A stretch of 64,000 nucleotides of DNA, taken from NCBI RefSeq assembly GCF_000335475.2, contig NZ_ANAH02000027.1:1-64000 (forward strand), given 5' to 3'. Made by a program: the position numbers and the translations under genes. The notes beneath the pieces are model-generated. The model was not told the DNA's origin and did no database searches. It was given only the letters and a program-made list of their open reading frames with translations. The stretch's first letter is position 1. Each line of letters opens with the position of its first letter. The DNA is from Cystobacter fuscus DSM 2262. Lineage in GTDB: Bacteria; Myxococcota; Myxococcia; Myxococcales; Myxococcaceae. Shown one piece after another: positions 15,532 through 24,179 of the stretch.

Positions 15532-16307
15532 GCGCCGAGTGCACGCGCGTGCTGGAAGCCCTGGGCCAACCCCTCTCGCCGGAGCTCGCCGCGCATGCGG
15601 ACGGCTGCGCCGGGTGCCGGGCCCTGCTCGAGGGCTTCGACGCGCTGGAGTCCCTGCCCGTCCCGGGAGCCGCTCGGCCTCCCCCCGACCTGGAGCCCGT
15701 GCGGGCCGTCGCCCTGGAAGCGCTGGCGGCACAGCCCAAAGCGACTCCCTGGACGTCCGAGGCCTGGACGCTCGGGGGCCTGTACACGGGCATGATGGCG
15801 CTCGTGACGCTCGTCTTCGCGGCGAAGGGCCTCCTGAGCAACACGGCGCCCCTCGGGGTGGTGGTGGGGCTGGCCGTCCTCCTGCTGCTGTCCATGGGGG
15901 GCGCGCTCTGGGTGGCGCTGGCACCCGCGCGGCGCCTGGGCTGGCTCGGGGTGGGCACCGGCGCGGTGGGCGTGGCGCTGCTGGTCGTGCTGGGCGGCTC
16001 GGGGCTCGCCAACCCCAACAGGGGCTTTGTCGAGGGGTGCGTCTCCTGCGTGCGCACGGGGGCGCTCTTCTCGCTGCTGCCCCTCGTCGCCACCCTGGGC
16101 ATGCTGCGCCGAATGGCCTTGCACGCCGTCCGGGCGGTGGCCGCGGGACTGGCCGCGGGCGCGGTGGGCTTGCTCCTCCTGCACGTGCACTGCTCCGATG
16201 GGAGCCCCGGGCACCTGGCCGTCTCCCATGTGGGGCCCTGGCTCGTGCTGGGCGCGCTCGCCCCCTGGGTGCGAGCCCGTCTGCGCACCACCCGCCACGC
16301 CCCCTGA
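15528..16307 (+). CDS. Membrane anti-sigma factor (NrsF/DUF1109-like), copy B
   Basis: A 259-residue twin of the protein at 4246-5025, with the same HADGCAGC motif, six membrane segments and Cys/His loops. The only clear residue change is Thr for Lys in EAWTLGG. It stays intact although its sigma partner is destroyed, and it is convergent with the bufferin maturation operon 35 bp away. If expressed it would add to the pool restraining the single intact sigma factor. This was probably the ancestral place of the sigma/anti-sigma pair, next to its RiPP target. Confidence 0.85.
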   Translation: MSAECTRVLEALGQPLSPELAAHADGCAGCRALLEGFDALESLPVPGAARPPPDLEPVRAVALEALAAQPKATPWTSEAWTLGGLYTGMMALVTLVFAAKGLLSNTAPLGVVVGLAVLLLLSMGGALWVALAPARRLGWLGVGTGAVGVALLVVLGGSGLANPNRGFVEGCVSCVRTGALFSLLPLVATLGMLRRMALHAVRAVAAGLAAGAVGLLLLHVHCSDGSPGHLAVSHVGPWLVLGALAPWVRARLRTTRHAP

Positions 16308-16341
16308 GTCGCCTCTTCTCGGAGGGCTACGTCGGCTCGAG

Positions 16342-17085
16342 TCAGGGGGCCGCGAATCCGAGGAGCACGCCCGAGGCGATGAGCTCGGCCCGCGTGGCTT
16401 CCAGGTCCTCCACCGGGAGGCCGGCCTCCGCGGCGGTCGCGTCGAGTCCCTGCCCCGCGTGAACGGCCTTGATCACGTGCAACTCGAGGGCGCTGGCATT
16501 GCCCCGTCGGAAGTTTCCCTCGGGATCGCGCCAGAAGAGGACGAGGCACGCGCGAGGCTCGGGAGCGTCCGCGCGCGCGGAGGGCTCGGCGTCCATCCAT
16601 TCCACCAGCTCATGGCGGTAGGGCCGCAGGTCCACCGTCGAGGCCAGACAGGGGCGTGGCCCCTCCTGCTCGCGATCCGGAGCGACGAGCACTTCCCACT
16701 CCCACCACTCCACGTCCGCCAGCTCTGGCAGCCACTCGGGCAGACCCTTCGCGGGTGCGTAGTGGGTGAGGAACTCCGGAAGGTGGGCACCATTGGCGTT
16801 GAGCTCGGCGGCGCGCATGGGGTGGGCGCGGTAATACGCCTCCACGAGCGCGGCCCAGCCCTCCTCTCCCTGGCGATCGCGCACCGCGCGCACGCAGTGC
16901 GGGTAGAGCCCCTCGAGCACCTCGAAACGATGGCGTTGGCACATGCGCCCGTAGAGGGCCAGCCGCCGGGCATCCGTGACCCGCGCTTGCTCGGGTACGC
17001 CATAGAGGGCCTGGACCGCCTCCCGGTGCGAGGCCTCGCCCTGGAGAAAAGGCGTGATGGCGCCGAAGAACTCGCGCAGCTTCAT
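16342..17085 (-). CDS. bufC: DUF2063/HvfC-BufC-like RiPP maturation partner
   Basis: A 247-residue cytoplasmic protein of the DUF2063 family, the usual partner of MNIO (DUF692) enzymes in bufferin and HvfA-type clusters, where it binds the precursor and the enzyme. The N-terminus MKLREFFGAITPFLQGEASH and the segment RLALYGRMCQRHRFEVLEGLYPH (about 40-63) match the family's first domain. The C-terminal half is the winged-helix-like part. The start overlaps the stop of the MNIO gene (ATGA), so both are coupled. Last gene of the operon, convergent with anti-sigma copy B. Confidence 0.85.
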   Translation of the reverse strand: MKLREFFGAITPFLQGEASHREAVQALYGVPEQARVTDARRLALYGRMCQRHRFEVLEGLYPHCVRAVRDRQGEEGWAALVEAYYRAHPMRAAELNANGAHLPEFLTHYAPAKGLPEWLPELADVEWWEWEVLVAPDREQEGPRPCLASTVDLRPYRHELVEWMDAEPSARADAPEPRACLVLFWRDPEGNFRRGNASALELHVIKAVHAGQGLDATAAEAGLPVEDLEATRAELIASGVLLGFAAP

Positions 17086-17927
17086 CGTGCGTCCTCCGGC
17101 ACGCCAAGCGCCGCGTGGGCATGCGCGCGAGCGCGCTCCAGCTCGTCCAGGACTTCGTCCAGCGGGGGGAGGTCCTGGTCCCATTCCACCAGGGTCGGGA
17201 TGAGCCGTCCGGCCCGCCGCAGCGTGTAGCGGTACAGATCCCAGACCTCGTCGATGATGGGCCCGATGTGCGTGTCGATGATCAACCCGTCGTCCTGCCG
17301 CGTGTGCCCCGCGATGTGCAGCTGACGCACGCGCTCCAGGGGCATGGCATCGATGAAGGCGCGGGGCGCGAAGCCGTGGTTGACGGAGTTCACATAGACG
17401 TTGTTGACGTCGAGCAACAACCCACAGCCCGAGCGCTCCACCACGGAGCGCACGAAGGTCGCGTCGTCGAATTCGCCGCCGGGCATGTGCGCATAATAGG
17501 AGATGTTCTCCACGAGCAGCGGCGCGTCCACCCGTTGCTGCGCCTCGCGGATGCGGCTCGCGGTGTGCTCGACGGCCTCTTCACTGAAGGGCAGGGGCAG
17601 CAAGTCCTGGAAGTGCACTCCGTTGGCCGATGAGTAGCAGAGGTGATCGCTCCACCACGCGAAGTCCGTCTGCTGGCGAAGTGCCTCGAGGGAGTCGAGC
17701 AACGGGGCATCGAGTGGATCCGGGCCTCCCAGCGAAAGACTCACGCTGTGGGACACCAGGGGCCAGCGCTCGGCGCACGCGTGGAGGAGTCGGGCGCGCT
17801 CGCCTCCAAACCCCACCCAGTTCTCCGGTGTGACTTCCAGCCAGTCGATTCGTCTGTCCGTCGCGAGCAACTCTCGTGCGTAGGCGCGGCGCAGACCGAG
17901 ACCAATGCCTTGGATGGAGGTGGGCAT
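17082..17927 (-). CDS. bufB: MNIO (DUF692) family RiPP-modifying enzyme, BufB-like
   Basis: A 281-residue TIM-barrel enzyme of the multinuclear non-heme iron-dependent oxidative (MNIO) family. Relatives convert cysteines of a partner peptide to thiooxazole or oxazolone/thioamide groups. The start GIGLGLRRAYARELL and the metal-ligand motifs are visible: HSVSLSLGG, WWSDHLCYSS, VENISYY, LDVNNVYVNS, HIAGH and DTHIG. The length is normal. It lies 59 bp after the precursor gene, behind a strong hairpin, and is coupled to the DUF2063 gene. Its substrate should be the Cys-repeat peptide encoded just upstream. Confidence 0.92.
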   Translation of the reverse strand: MPTSIQGIGLGLRRAYARELLATDRRIDWLEVTPENWVGFGGERARLLHACAERWPLVSHSVSLSLGGPDPLDAPLLDSLEALRQQTDFAWWSDHLCYSSANGVHFQDLLPLPFSEEAVEHTASRIREAQQRVDAPLLVENISYYAHMPGGEFDDATFVRSVVERSGCGLLLDVNNVYVNSVNHGFAPRAFIDAMPLERVRQLHIAGHTRQDDGLIIDTHIGPIIDEVWDLYRYTLRRAGRLIPTLVEWDQDLPPLDEVLDELERARAHAHAALGVPEDAR

Positions 17928-17950
17928 GAGAGGGGGTTTCCTACACGACG

Positions 17951-17974
17951 GGGACCGCGGTTGCCCGCGGTCCC
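17951..17974 (-). terminator. Hairpin between precursor and MNIO gene
   Basis: A perfect 10-bp stem (GGGACCGCGG / CCGCGGTCCC) with a TTGC loop and no T-tract behind it. At this place it probably attenuates or processes the transcript, so that more precursor than enzyme is made. Confidence 0.6.
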
Positions 17975-17986
17975 TTGGAACCAGAA

Positions 17987-18256
17987 CTACTTCGCGTCCT
18001 TGGTGGTGGCCGCGTCACCCTTGCAGGACTTCTCGGAGCCCTTGGTGGCCGCGTCACCCTTGCAGGACTTCTCGGAGCCCTTGGCGGTCGCATCGCCCTT
18101 GCAGGAGTGCTCGGAGCCCTTGGCGGCCGCGTCACCCTTGCAGGACTTCTCGCTACCCTTGGTGGTCGCGGCGGGCTTGGCCTTGGGGGCCTCGGCGAGG
18201 GCGGGGGAGGCGATGACGAGGGTTCCGAGCACGGCGCCGATCAGCTTCTTGTTCAT
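17987..18256 (-). CDS. bufA: Bufferin/HvfA-like secreted RiPP precursor with SCKGD repeats
   Basis: An 89-residue precursor. Residues 1-21 are a Sec signal (MNKKLIGAVLGTLVIASPAL, then AEA). The core holds four 13-residue repeats, each with one cysteine, of the form KGSEKSCKGDA(A/T)(A/T), the second with EHSC. Bufferins and HvfA peptides are Sec-exported, MNIO-modified copper-binding peptides; the best known have EGKCG or distributed cysteines. This SCKGD repeat is a variant whose modification must be inferred from the MNIO and DUF2063 genes directly downstream. Promoter GTAACC-N16-CGTCA and an RBS GGAGA precede the start. Periplasmic copper or other soft-metal buffering is the likely role. 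Confidence 0.82.
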   Translation of the reverse strand: MNKKLIGAVLGTLVIASPALAEAPKAKPAATTKGSEKSCKGDAAAKGSEHSCKGDATAKGSEKSCKGDAATKGSEKSCKGDAATTKDAK

Positions 18257-18290
18257 GGGGATTTCTCCGGGGGTGAAGTGAGTCCCCGTA

Positions 18291-18319
18291 TCTGACGGGC
18301 GAGCGGGATTCTCGGTTAC
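18291..18319 (-). promoter_or_regulatory. ECF-type promoter of the bufferin operon
   Basis: On the minus strand TGTAACC (complement of 18314-18319 plus one base), 16-bp spacer, CGTCAGA (complement of 18291-18297). Resembles the GTAACC-N16-CG type recognised by SigF-like factors upstream of bufferin operons. The leader has CGGGG...CCCCG, echoing the hairpin of the MMKTLK leaders. Confidence 0.65.
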
Positions 18320-18357
18320 AGGCCTCCCTGTTTTTTTTTCGTGGGCGCTCGTGGTGA

Positions 18358-18783
18358 GCCTGGCCCCAGCACGAGGCCCCCACCAGGCCGCGTGGTGTTG
18401 AGGCTCAGCTCCCTCTGGCTCCAAGCGTACCCGGCACGGGAACGGAGAGCCCGCCACGCGACGCCTTCACTTCACAGCCGAGCGAGGCCCCACTGTTCGC
18501 GCGACTGACGGCCCTGAGCGCGCCGACCACGCACACGCCCACGCGGAGTAACGTCTACTCGACCTCGTCGTCCCCGCGGAACTCCGCGTCCTCCTCGCCA
18601 ACGCAGGGATACGAAGACCTGGCGGCGCGCCTGGAAAGACTGCGCTTGCCGCGGACCTCTTCCCAGCCCTCCACGCAACAGCTCTCGCTGAACGATCTCT
18701 GGAAGATCAACGATCAAAAACTTGGAATCCGCTCTGACGAGCGAACCACGATCACAGGGAGACACCATGAACGGACGTGGTAA
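18358..18783 (+). pseudogene. 3' part of a Ser/Thr/Pro-rich protein without start
   Basis: This open frame ends at TAA 18781-18783 but has no ATG, GTG or TTG in frame after the stop at 18355. It reads HTPTRSNVYSTSSSPRNSAS and then QGYEDLAARLERLRLP and QQLSLNDLWKINDQKLGI, with moderate coding bias. The Ser/Pro-rich low-complexity style resembles the N-terminus of the YopT-like toxin. It is probably a gene remnant. A T9 run lies at 18332-18340. Confidence 0.3.
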
Positions 18784-18886
18784 GACGAAGCGAAGCATAC
18801 GCTTCGGGGACGTGTGAGGCAGCCGCCGAGGAGGCGGAGGGGCTCGGGTTCGAATCCCTCTGCCTTTCCAGCCTGGCGCGCTCCAG

Positions 18887-19380
18887 TCAGTGCCGGGGCG
18901 TCAACCCACCGACGGCCGAGTCGGCGGCTCCGGTCCACTTCAGGCCGAAGAAGCCACCGTCGGCGTCGTAGAGGACGTCGAAGCCGCGCAGGAAGTGGCG
19001 GCCCGTGTTGACGAAGGCGCTCTTGCCCTTCGTCGAGGTGATGACCTGTGCGGGCTGCAAGGGATTGGGCGGAGGCGTGTTGCCGACCGTGAAGGTATAG
19101 GACGCGATCGGTGCCTCGTTCACCTTCTTCTTCCTACCACCTTCGCGGTGACGGGGACGCCGTGGGCGCCGGTGAAGGTCACCTCCTGGGGAATCCAGTG
19201 GCCAACCCAGAGGATCTTGCTGCTCGACAGGAACTCCCAGCCCTTCGGGTACTTCGCCGCCTCCTCGCGCGAGTAGTTCGGGAGGCCGCTCGCCGACAGC
19301 ACGATGCCGGTGGTCCCCGTGTCCATGATCACCTTGTAGGGCTTGCCGTCGACCGTGAGACGGGGAGACTTTTCGGCTGG
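18887..19380 (-). pseudogene. DTG-type aspartyl protease-like protein, frameshifted
   Basis: The minus strand reads KVIMDTGTTGIVLSASGLP, an aspartic-protease active-site signature, then WVGHWIPQEVTFTGAHGVPV. After a frame change near 19130 come PIASYTFTVGNTPPPN, FLRGFDVLYDADGGFFGLKW and the stop. The N-terminus is missing where the repeat B copy begins. It was probably a secreted or lipid-anchored protease-like protein, now inactive. Confidence 0.55.
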
Positions 19381-19431
19381 TTTCCCTCTCTTCTCCTTCC
19401 CTCCTCGTGTGGTGCCCGGCTGAGTCTTTCA

Positions 19432-19462
19432 ACTTCTTTGACACCTCCCGAGACACCTCCCG
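19432..19462 (+). repeat. Repeat family B copy
   Basis: CTTCTTTGACACCTCCC-GA-GACACCTCCC lies exactly between two truncated genes, as at 990-1031 and 28624-28676. Confidence 0.4.
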
Positions 19463-19760
19463 ATCGCACTACCAGGCCCTGCACGCGCGGGACACGCAGG
19501 TGCGCGGCGTCATGGCCCGCATCGCCGAGGACGAGACACGCCACGCCGAGCTGTCCTGGGCCATCGATGACTGGGCCCACGAGCGGCTGTCGGACACCGA
19601 GCACGCCACCCTGCGGGAAGCGCGGCGCCGGGCCGTGGAGACGCTGCGCGCGGAGCTGACACAGCCGCTGGATGCGGAGCTCATCGCCCAGGCGGGCATG
19701 CCCCCGCCCGAGGTCGCCGCGGCCCTCCTGACCTCGCTCGAGCGGGAACTCTGGGCCTGA
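19463..19760 (+). pseudogene. Ferritin-like protein, C-terminal fragment
   Basis: The frame continues from repeat B as SHYQALHARDTQVRGVMARI and EDETRHAELSWAIDDW. The E-x2-RH pair with the following helices is the metal-site helix of ferritin-like (rubrerythrin-type) proteins common in myxobacteria. The natural C-terminus is ERELWA-stop. The first half of the four-helix bundle and the start codon are missing. Confidence 0.6.
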
Positions 19761-19770
19761 GCGCTCCGTG

Positions 19771-20130
19771 TCACGTGGACGGGACGGTTCGCTCGAGCAG
19801 CGAGCCGGCCCAGGTGAGGCCACTGCCCACCACCGAGCGCGCCACCGCGTCCCCCAGTTGTGGGTTGTCCCAGTTCTCCGAGAGCACGGTGGGGGCGCCC
19901 GAGGCTCCGCAGTTGCCGCGATGGTCCACGTTGTAGAAGTGGCGCGCGTCGGCGACCTCGGTGCGCCGCTGCACCGCTTCCAGCATGCGCAGGTTGGCCT
20001 GATGCCCGATGAGGCTCAGGCCTTCCGGGGTGCGTTCCGGGGACGCCGCGAGGTAGTGCGTGCGCAGCGCGGGAAGGTCTCGCTGGTGCGCTTGATGGCG
20101 AAGGACTGCACCGCGGAGCCCTGCTGGGCT
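19771..20130 (-). pseudogene. Beta-ketoacyl-ACP synthase III-like C-terminal fragment
   Basis: The frame shows SLIGHQANLRMLEAVQRR and HRGNCGASGAPTVLSE, the His and Asn catalytic motifs of FabH-type ketosynthases. It ends TWAGSLLERTVPST-stop. The cysteine-bearing N-terminal half is gone. Such enzymes start fatty acid or polyketide chains; this one cannot work alone. Confidence 0.7.
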
Positions 20131-20321
20131 TGTAACCACGCCCCACGTCATCGCTCTGCCACGGCCCCGTCGATTTTCCGCGAGGCCCCGCGTTTTGACA
20201 CAGTGCGTAGGGCGGCCCCCATTCGTCCCATGCGTTTCTATTTCAAACACTCCTCCAAGGATATTCTGTTTACACAACTTTACTGGTACCGGTGGAGTCA
20301 AGAGGCAGGTGAGATTCATGC

Positions 20322-22658
20322 ATGCCGCTTCGTCGCGAGTCAGAACAGGCGCACGCCCAGACCCAACGAGCGAGCCCCAATCCCCAGCTTCTCGTCTCGA
20401 AAGCATGGATTCAGTGGGCCGCCCTGGTCGTTCTCACCGGCTTCTTCGTGCTCGGGTTGCTGGCCTACCGCACCTATGTCGCCGGGCCGCCGATCCCGGC
20501 GCGCGTCGTCGCGGAAGAGGGCTCCTTCGTGTTCTCCGGCGAGGAGGTAAAGCAAGGACAGCGCATCTTTCTGCGCACCGGGCTGATGGAGTTCGGCTCG
20601 GTCTTCGGCCACGGCGCCTACCTCGGGCCTGACTTCACCGCCGACTATCTCCGCCGCTCCGCGCTCCACGTGACAGAGACGTACGAGCGCCAGGGCGAGC
20701 GAAACGTGCCCGCGCGCGTCGTCGCCGACTTCAAGACCAACCGCTACGATCCCGGCTCAGGCACGTTGCGTTACACCGCCGCCCAGGCCCAGGCGTTCGC
20801 CGACGCCGAGCGCCACTACGCGGAGTTCTTCGCCCGGCCCGCGACGGAGACTGGGGTCAACCTGAAGGGATTGTCCGGCGCGGCGGACATTCATGCCCTC
20901 ACCAGCTTCTTCGCCTGGACGGCCTGGGCCGCCTCGGCGGAGCGACCCGGCAAGAGCTATTCATACACCAACAACTGGCCGCCGGAGCCGCGGGTACGCA
21001 ATCAACCGACCGCCGCCGCGATCGTCTCCAGCATGCTCTCGCTCGCCGCCTTGCTCGGCGGGTCCGGATTGCTCTTCGCTGCCTTCGGGCGCTGGGATTT
21101 CCTCGGCTGGCACCGGCGCGATCAAACCGGGTTGATCTTCAAGCGCCCGAGCGAAGTGCAGCTCACGCCCGCCCAGCGCGCCTGCGCCTGGTTCTTCCTG
21201 GTCATGGGCCTGCTGTTCCTCGTGCAGGTGCTCGTCGGCGGCGTGTCGCAGCATTATCGCGCTGATCTCTCCAGCTTCTTCGGCGTCGATATATCGGCGC
21301 TGCTCCCCTACCACCTCGCGCGCACCTGGCACGTCCAGCTTTCGATCCTCTGGGTCGCGACCTCGTTCCTGGCGGCTGGAATCTTTCTCGCTCCGCTCAT
21401 CGCCGGTCACGAGCCCCGCAATCAGCACCTGCTCGCCCATGGGCTCCTCGGCGCCCTGGTGCTCGTCGTCGTCGGCAGCCTCGGGGGCGAGCTCAGCGGC
21501 ATTCATGGATGGACAACGAGCATCTGGTTCGGCAATCAGGGCTTCGAGTACCTCGATCTCGGCCGGTTCTGGCAGGTGCTCCTCTCGCTGGGGCTGTTCG
21601 CCTGGGTGGCGATCCTCTTCCGCGGGCTGCGCCACCGCCTGCGCGGCGAGCACAAGGGCAACATGCCCTGGCTCTTCTTCTTCGCCGCCCTGGCGATTCC
21701 CGCGTTCTATGCCGTCGGACTTCTGGCGCACCCGAGCGGCCACTTCACCACGACCGATTTCTGGCGCTTCTGGGTGGTGCACCTGTGGGTCGAGGACTTC
21801 CTCGAGCTCTTCACGACGATCATGGTCGCCTACTTCTTCGTGCTCCTCGGTGTCGTGGAGGAGCGCACCGCACTGCGCTTGATCTATCTCGACGTCATCC
21901 TCTATTCGGCCGGTGGGGTGATCGGCTCCATGCACCACGTGTATTTCTCGGGCGAGCCCGTCGAGCACATGGCGCTCGGCGCCGTCTTCTCCGCGGCGGA
22001 GGTCATCCCGCTGACCTTCCTGACGCTGGAAGCGTGGACCTTCTTGCGGATAGGTGAAGGCCAGAAGGCGAGCGCGACCCACCCCTTTCCGCACCGCTGG
22101 GCGATGATGTTCCTCGTCGCCGTCGGATTCTGGAACTTCGTGGGCGCCGGGATCTTCGGCTTCCTGATCAACCTGCCCATCGTCTCCTACTACGAGATTG
22201 GAACCGCGCTGACGGCCAACCACGGCCACGCCTCCATGATGGGCGTCTACGGGATGCTGGCGGCGGGACTCTCGCTCTTCGGCCTGCGCTACCTGATCCC
22301 GGAAGAGCGGTGGTCCGAGCGGGCGGCGAGGCTCTGCTTCTGGTCTCTCAACCTCGGCCTCGGCTGGATGGTGTTCGTCGCGCTGCTACCACTCGGGCTG
22401 CTCCAGTTGTTCGAGTCCGTGAATCATGGCTACTACGAAGCCCGGGAGCTCAGCTTCTTGACCCACCCGACGAACCGCTTCCTCGAGTGGCTGCGCCTCC
22501 CGGGCGACGCCGTCTTCATCACCTTGGGCGTGTTGCCTTTGCTCTGGCTGTGCTGGCTCGGCGTCAGGTACCGGCGTCCGGGGGCGGTTCTCGCGAGCAC
22601 CGGCACGGGAACGCTTTTCACCGAATCAAGGCAAGTCGAACCCGAGGTGCGCCCGTGA
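20322..22658 (+). CDS. norZ: Quinol-dependent nitric oxide reductase (qNOR)
   Basis: A 778-residue heme-copper-oxidase relative that reduces two NO to N2O with quinol electrons, detoxifying nitric oxide at the inner membrane. The N-terminal extension (residues 30-240) fuses a transmembrane anchor and a cytochrome c-like fold without heme motif, as in qNOR, starting WIQWAALVVLTGFFVLGLL. The NorB core has about 12 further membrane segments. Conserved histidines appear in WHVQLSILW, in GSMHHVYFSG (near 538) and in ANHGHASMMGVYGML (near 632). Single gene, no norC. Start at ATG 20322 with AGGCAGGTGAG upstream. Neighbours on both sides are fragments, so it is a lone cargo gene. Confidence 0.93.
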   Translation: MPLRRESEQAHAQTQRASPNPQLLVSKAWIQWAALVVLTGFFVLGLLAYRTYVAGPPIPARVVAEEGSFVFSGEEVKQGQRIFLRTGLMEFGSVFGHGAYLGPDFTADYLRRSALHVTETYERQGERNVPARVVADFKTNRYDPGSGTLRYTAAQAQAFADAERHYAEFFARPATETGVNLKGLSGAADIHALTSFFAWTAWAASAERPGKSYSYTNNWPPEPRVRNQPTAAAIVSSMLSLAALLGGSGLLFAAFGRWDFLGWHRRDQTGLIFKRPSEVQLTPAQRACAWFFLVMGLLFLVQVLVGGVSQHYRADLSSFFGVDISALLPYHLARTWHVQLSILWVATSFLAAGIFLAPLIAGHEPRNQHLLAHGLLGALVLVVVGSLGGELSGIHGWTTSIWFGNQGFEYLDLGRFWQVLLSLGLFAWVAILFRGLRHRLRGEHKGNMPWLFFFAALAIPAFYAVGLLAHPSGHFTTTDFWRFWVVHLWVEDFLELFTTIMVAYFFVLLGVVEERTALRLIYLDVILYSAGGVIGSMHHVYFSGEPVEHMALGAVFSAAEVIPLTFLTLEAWTFLRIGEGQKASATHPFPHRWAMMFLVAVGFWNFVGAGIFGFLINLPIVSYYEIGTALTANHGHASMMGVYGMLAAGLSLFGLRYLIPEERWSERAARLCFWSLNLGLGWMVFVALLPLGLLQLFESVNHGYYEARELSFLTHPTNRFLEWLRLPGDAVFITLGVLPLLWLCWLGVRYRRPGAVLASTGTGTLFTESRQVEPEVRP

Positions 22659-22661
22659 TCA

Positions 22662-22886
22662 TCAACACCGCTCGCCCACCAGCAACCCGGAGCGCTCGCG
22701 AAGGGCAAGCCAGGTGGACTCGGTGACCTGGACGCGTCCGGGCACACCATGGGACTCCATGCGGCTGGCCGTGTTCACCGTGTCACCCCACAAGTCGTAG
22801 GTGAACTTCTGGGTGCCGAGGATGCCCGCCACCACCGGGCCCACGTGCATGCCCAGCCGTAAGCGCACGGGTTGCTGACCCGTGGA
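22662..22886 (-). pseudogene. Class III adenylate cyclase catalytic domain, C-terminal fragment
   Basis: The frame reads [38 protein letters not shown] and VQVTEST, the end of a class III nucleotide cyclase domain with the D-x-x-G-x-x-VN motif. Upstream it is cut at the hairpin at 22890. It cannot be a working cyclase. Confidence 0.75.
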
Positions 22887-22889
22887 CCA

Positions 22890-22912
22890 CCCCTCTCCCT
22901 CTGGGAGAGGGG
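22890..22912. terminator. GC-rich hairpin after the lipase gene
   Basis: CCCCTCTCCC-TCT-GGGAGAGGGG, a perfect 10-bp stem 18 bp after the stop of the minus-strand lipase gene. Such CCCTCTCCC palindromes also occur as REP-like units. Confidence 0.5.
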
Positions 22913-22929
22913 GCATGCGCAACCCGGCT

Positions 22930-24117
22930 CTATTCCACCTTCGGGAGCAAACCGGCGAGCCAGTCCGTCACCGCGTCCGAGTCTCTGTTGATCAACCCGA
23001 AGTGGACTCCGAGCTCCGGATCAGGGGCCGGCGGGACCAGAAGGTACGGCCTGTACGTGACCTTGTCGTCCCCGTTCGTTTCCTTGAGCTGCTCCACGAG
23101 GTGGGTGGTGAGAAGCGCGTTCACGCGCGTGTCCGCCAGGGCCTGCGAAATCCGGATCGGCGCCTGGATGGAGAGGTTCGGGTGCATGGCCCTGAACTGC
23201 TTGAACAGCGCGTCCCTGCTCGCGCTCTTGTCCGAACGAAGGAGCTGCTTCCCCGTCAACTTCCCCCAGGAGTCATCCGTGCTGCCCAGCCTTATCCGGC
23301 CCCGCTCCTCGACATGGTGGTACACCTTGAGGGCCTCCGGGGCCAGCACCTCCTCCATCTTGATGCTCGGATCCCCGGCGAGGGCCCCGGTGATGAACAA
23401 GGCGACGAAGGCATTGCCCGCACTGGGTTCCTCCCCCTCGCAGGCGAGCGTGACGAGCGTTCCGATCGCGGAGGCGGGAGCCAGCGCCGCCACGCCGTGC
23501 AAGGTGAGCTCCGGTGTCCACTCTGGCGCGTGGTGCGCGCCGAACAGTGCCGCCTGACCTCCCTGCGAGTGGCCGACGATGGCGAACTGATCGGAGAGCT
23601 CCGGGTGGAGCTGGCGCGCGGCCCGCACGATGTCGAGGATGCCGCGGGCCTGGGACTTGCCGAGCAGGTAGGGATGAGGGCCCTCGGTGCCGAGGCCCTC
23701 GTAGTCTGTCATGACCACGGCCCAACCCCGGTCCAGGAACTTGTTGAGCAGGGGATGCGGGAAGACGTTGAAGCGGTGCGCCTCCCCGTCCACGACGTCA
23801 CGGGACGGCGCGCAGTGGTCGGCACAGCCCACGGTGCCATGGGCCCAGCTGATGACCGGATAGCCCCCAGCGGGGGCCGCTTTCTTCGGCAGGGCGATGA
23901 TGCCCGAGACGGCGATGGGCTTACCGTGAACGCTCTCCGAGAGATACACCACGAGCTCGTTGCTCCGGGCGTTGGCGAGGCAGGCCGGGCTGTTGCTGTC
24001 GAGATCGCGGTACCAGATCACGTCACCATGCGTGCCCTTCAGCATGGACGCGGGCGGACGATAGGCCTCCATGCCCTCGGGGGCCTTCGGCGGTTTGACT
24101 GTGGGGGAAGTGGTCAT
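22930..24117 (-). CDS. Secretory-lipase-type alpha/beta hydrolase
   Basis: A 395-residue alpha/beta hydrolase of the secretory lipase (LIP, PF03583) group. [20 protein letters not shown] and [20 protein letters not shown] (oxyanion region) come before [13 protein letters not shown]. The nucleophile elbow is [12 protein letters not shown] (Ser near residue 182). Typical late motifs are [12 protein letters not shown] and the tail [18 protein letters not shown] (His). There is no obvious signal peptide despite the family name. ATG 24117 was chosen because a GAGG precedes it; an upstream ATG at 24174 would add 19 residues. First of three minus-strand genes with a BP74-like protein and an unknown protein, perhaps a secreted lipid-hydrolysing set. 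Confidence 0.8.
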   Translation of the reverse strand: MTTSPTVKPPKAPEGMEAYRPPASMLKGTHGDVIWYRDLDSNSPACLANARSNELVVYLSESVHGKPIAVSGIIALPKKAAPAGGYPVISWAHGTVGCADHCAPSRDVVDGEAHRFNVFPHPLLNKFLDRGWAVVMTDYEGLGTEGPHPYLLGKSQARGILDIVRAARQLHPELSDQFAIVGHSQGGQAALFGAHHAPEWTPELTLHGVAALAPASAIGTLVTLACEGEEPSAGNAFVALFITGALAGDPSIKMEEVLAPEALKVYHHVEERGRIRLGSTDDSWGKLTGKQLLRSDKSASRDALFKQFRAMHPNLSIQAPIRISQALADTRVNALLTTHLVEQLKETNGDDKVTYRPYLLVPPAPDPELGVHFGLINRDSDAVTDWLAGLLPKVE

Positions 24118-24179
24118 GATGGGCCTCGAGAAAGAGGGAAAAAAGAGGGAAAGGGGAGGGAGAGCGTGGACCACCGTTG

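Larger units (their letters stand above)
14787..16318 (+). repeat. Duplicated block, copy B (1.5 kb)
   Basis: Near-identical partner of 2933-5036. Relative to copy A it lacks 570 bp: GAGCACGC at 15382 joins directly to CGTCCTG at 15383, removing the 5' half of the sigma gene and the 5' end of the DUF2400 fragment. Confidence 0.9.

Noticed and set aside
18332..18340. T9 run as a rho-independent terminator
   Set aside because: No stable stem precedes it on the plus strand, and on the minus strand it lies upstream of the bufferin promoter.
18800..18876. tRNA-like stretch with GGGTTCGAATCCC
   Set aside because: The T-loop motif is present, but the T stem would have two mismatches, no acceptor or anticodon stem can be drawn, and no CCA fits. 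Taken as chance or a very old remnant.
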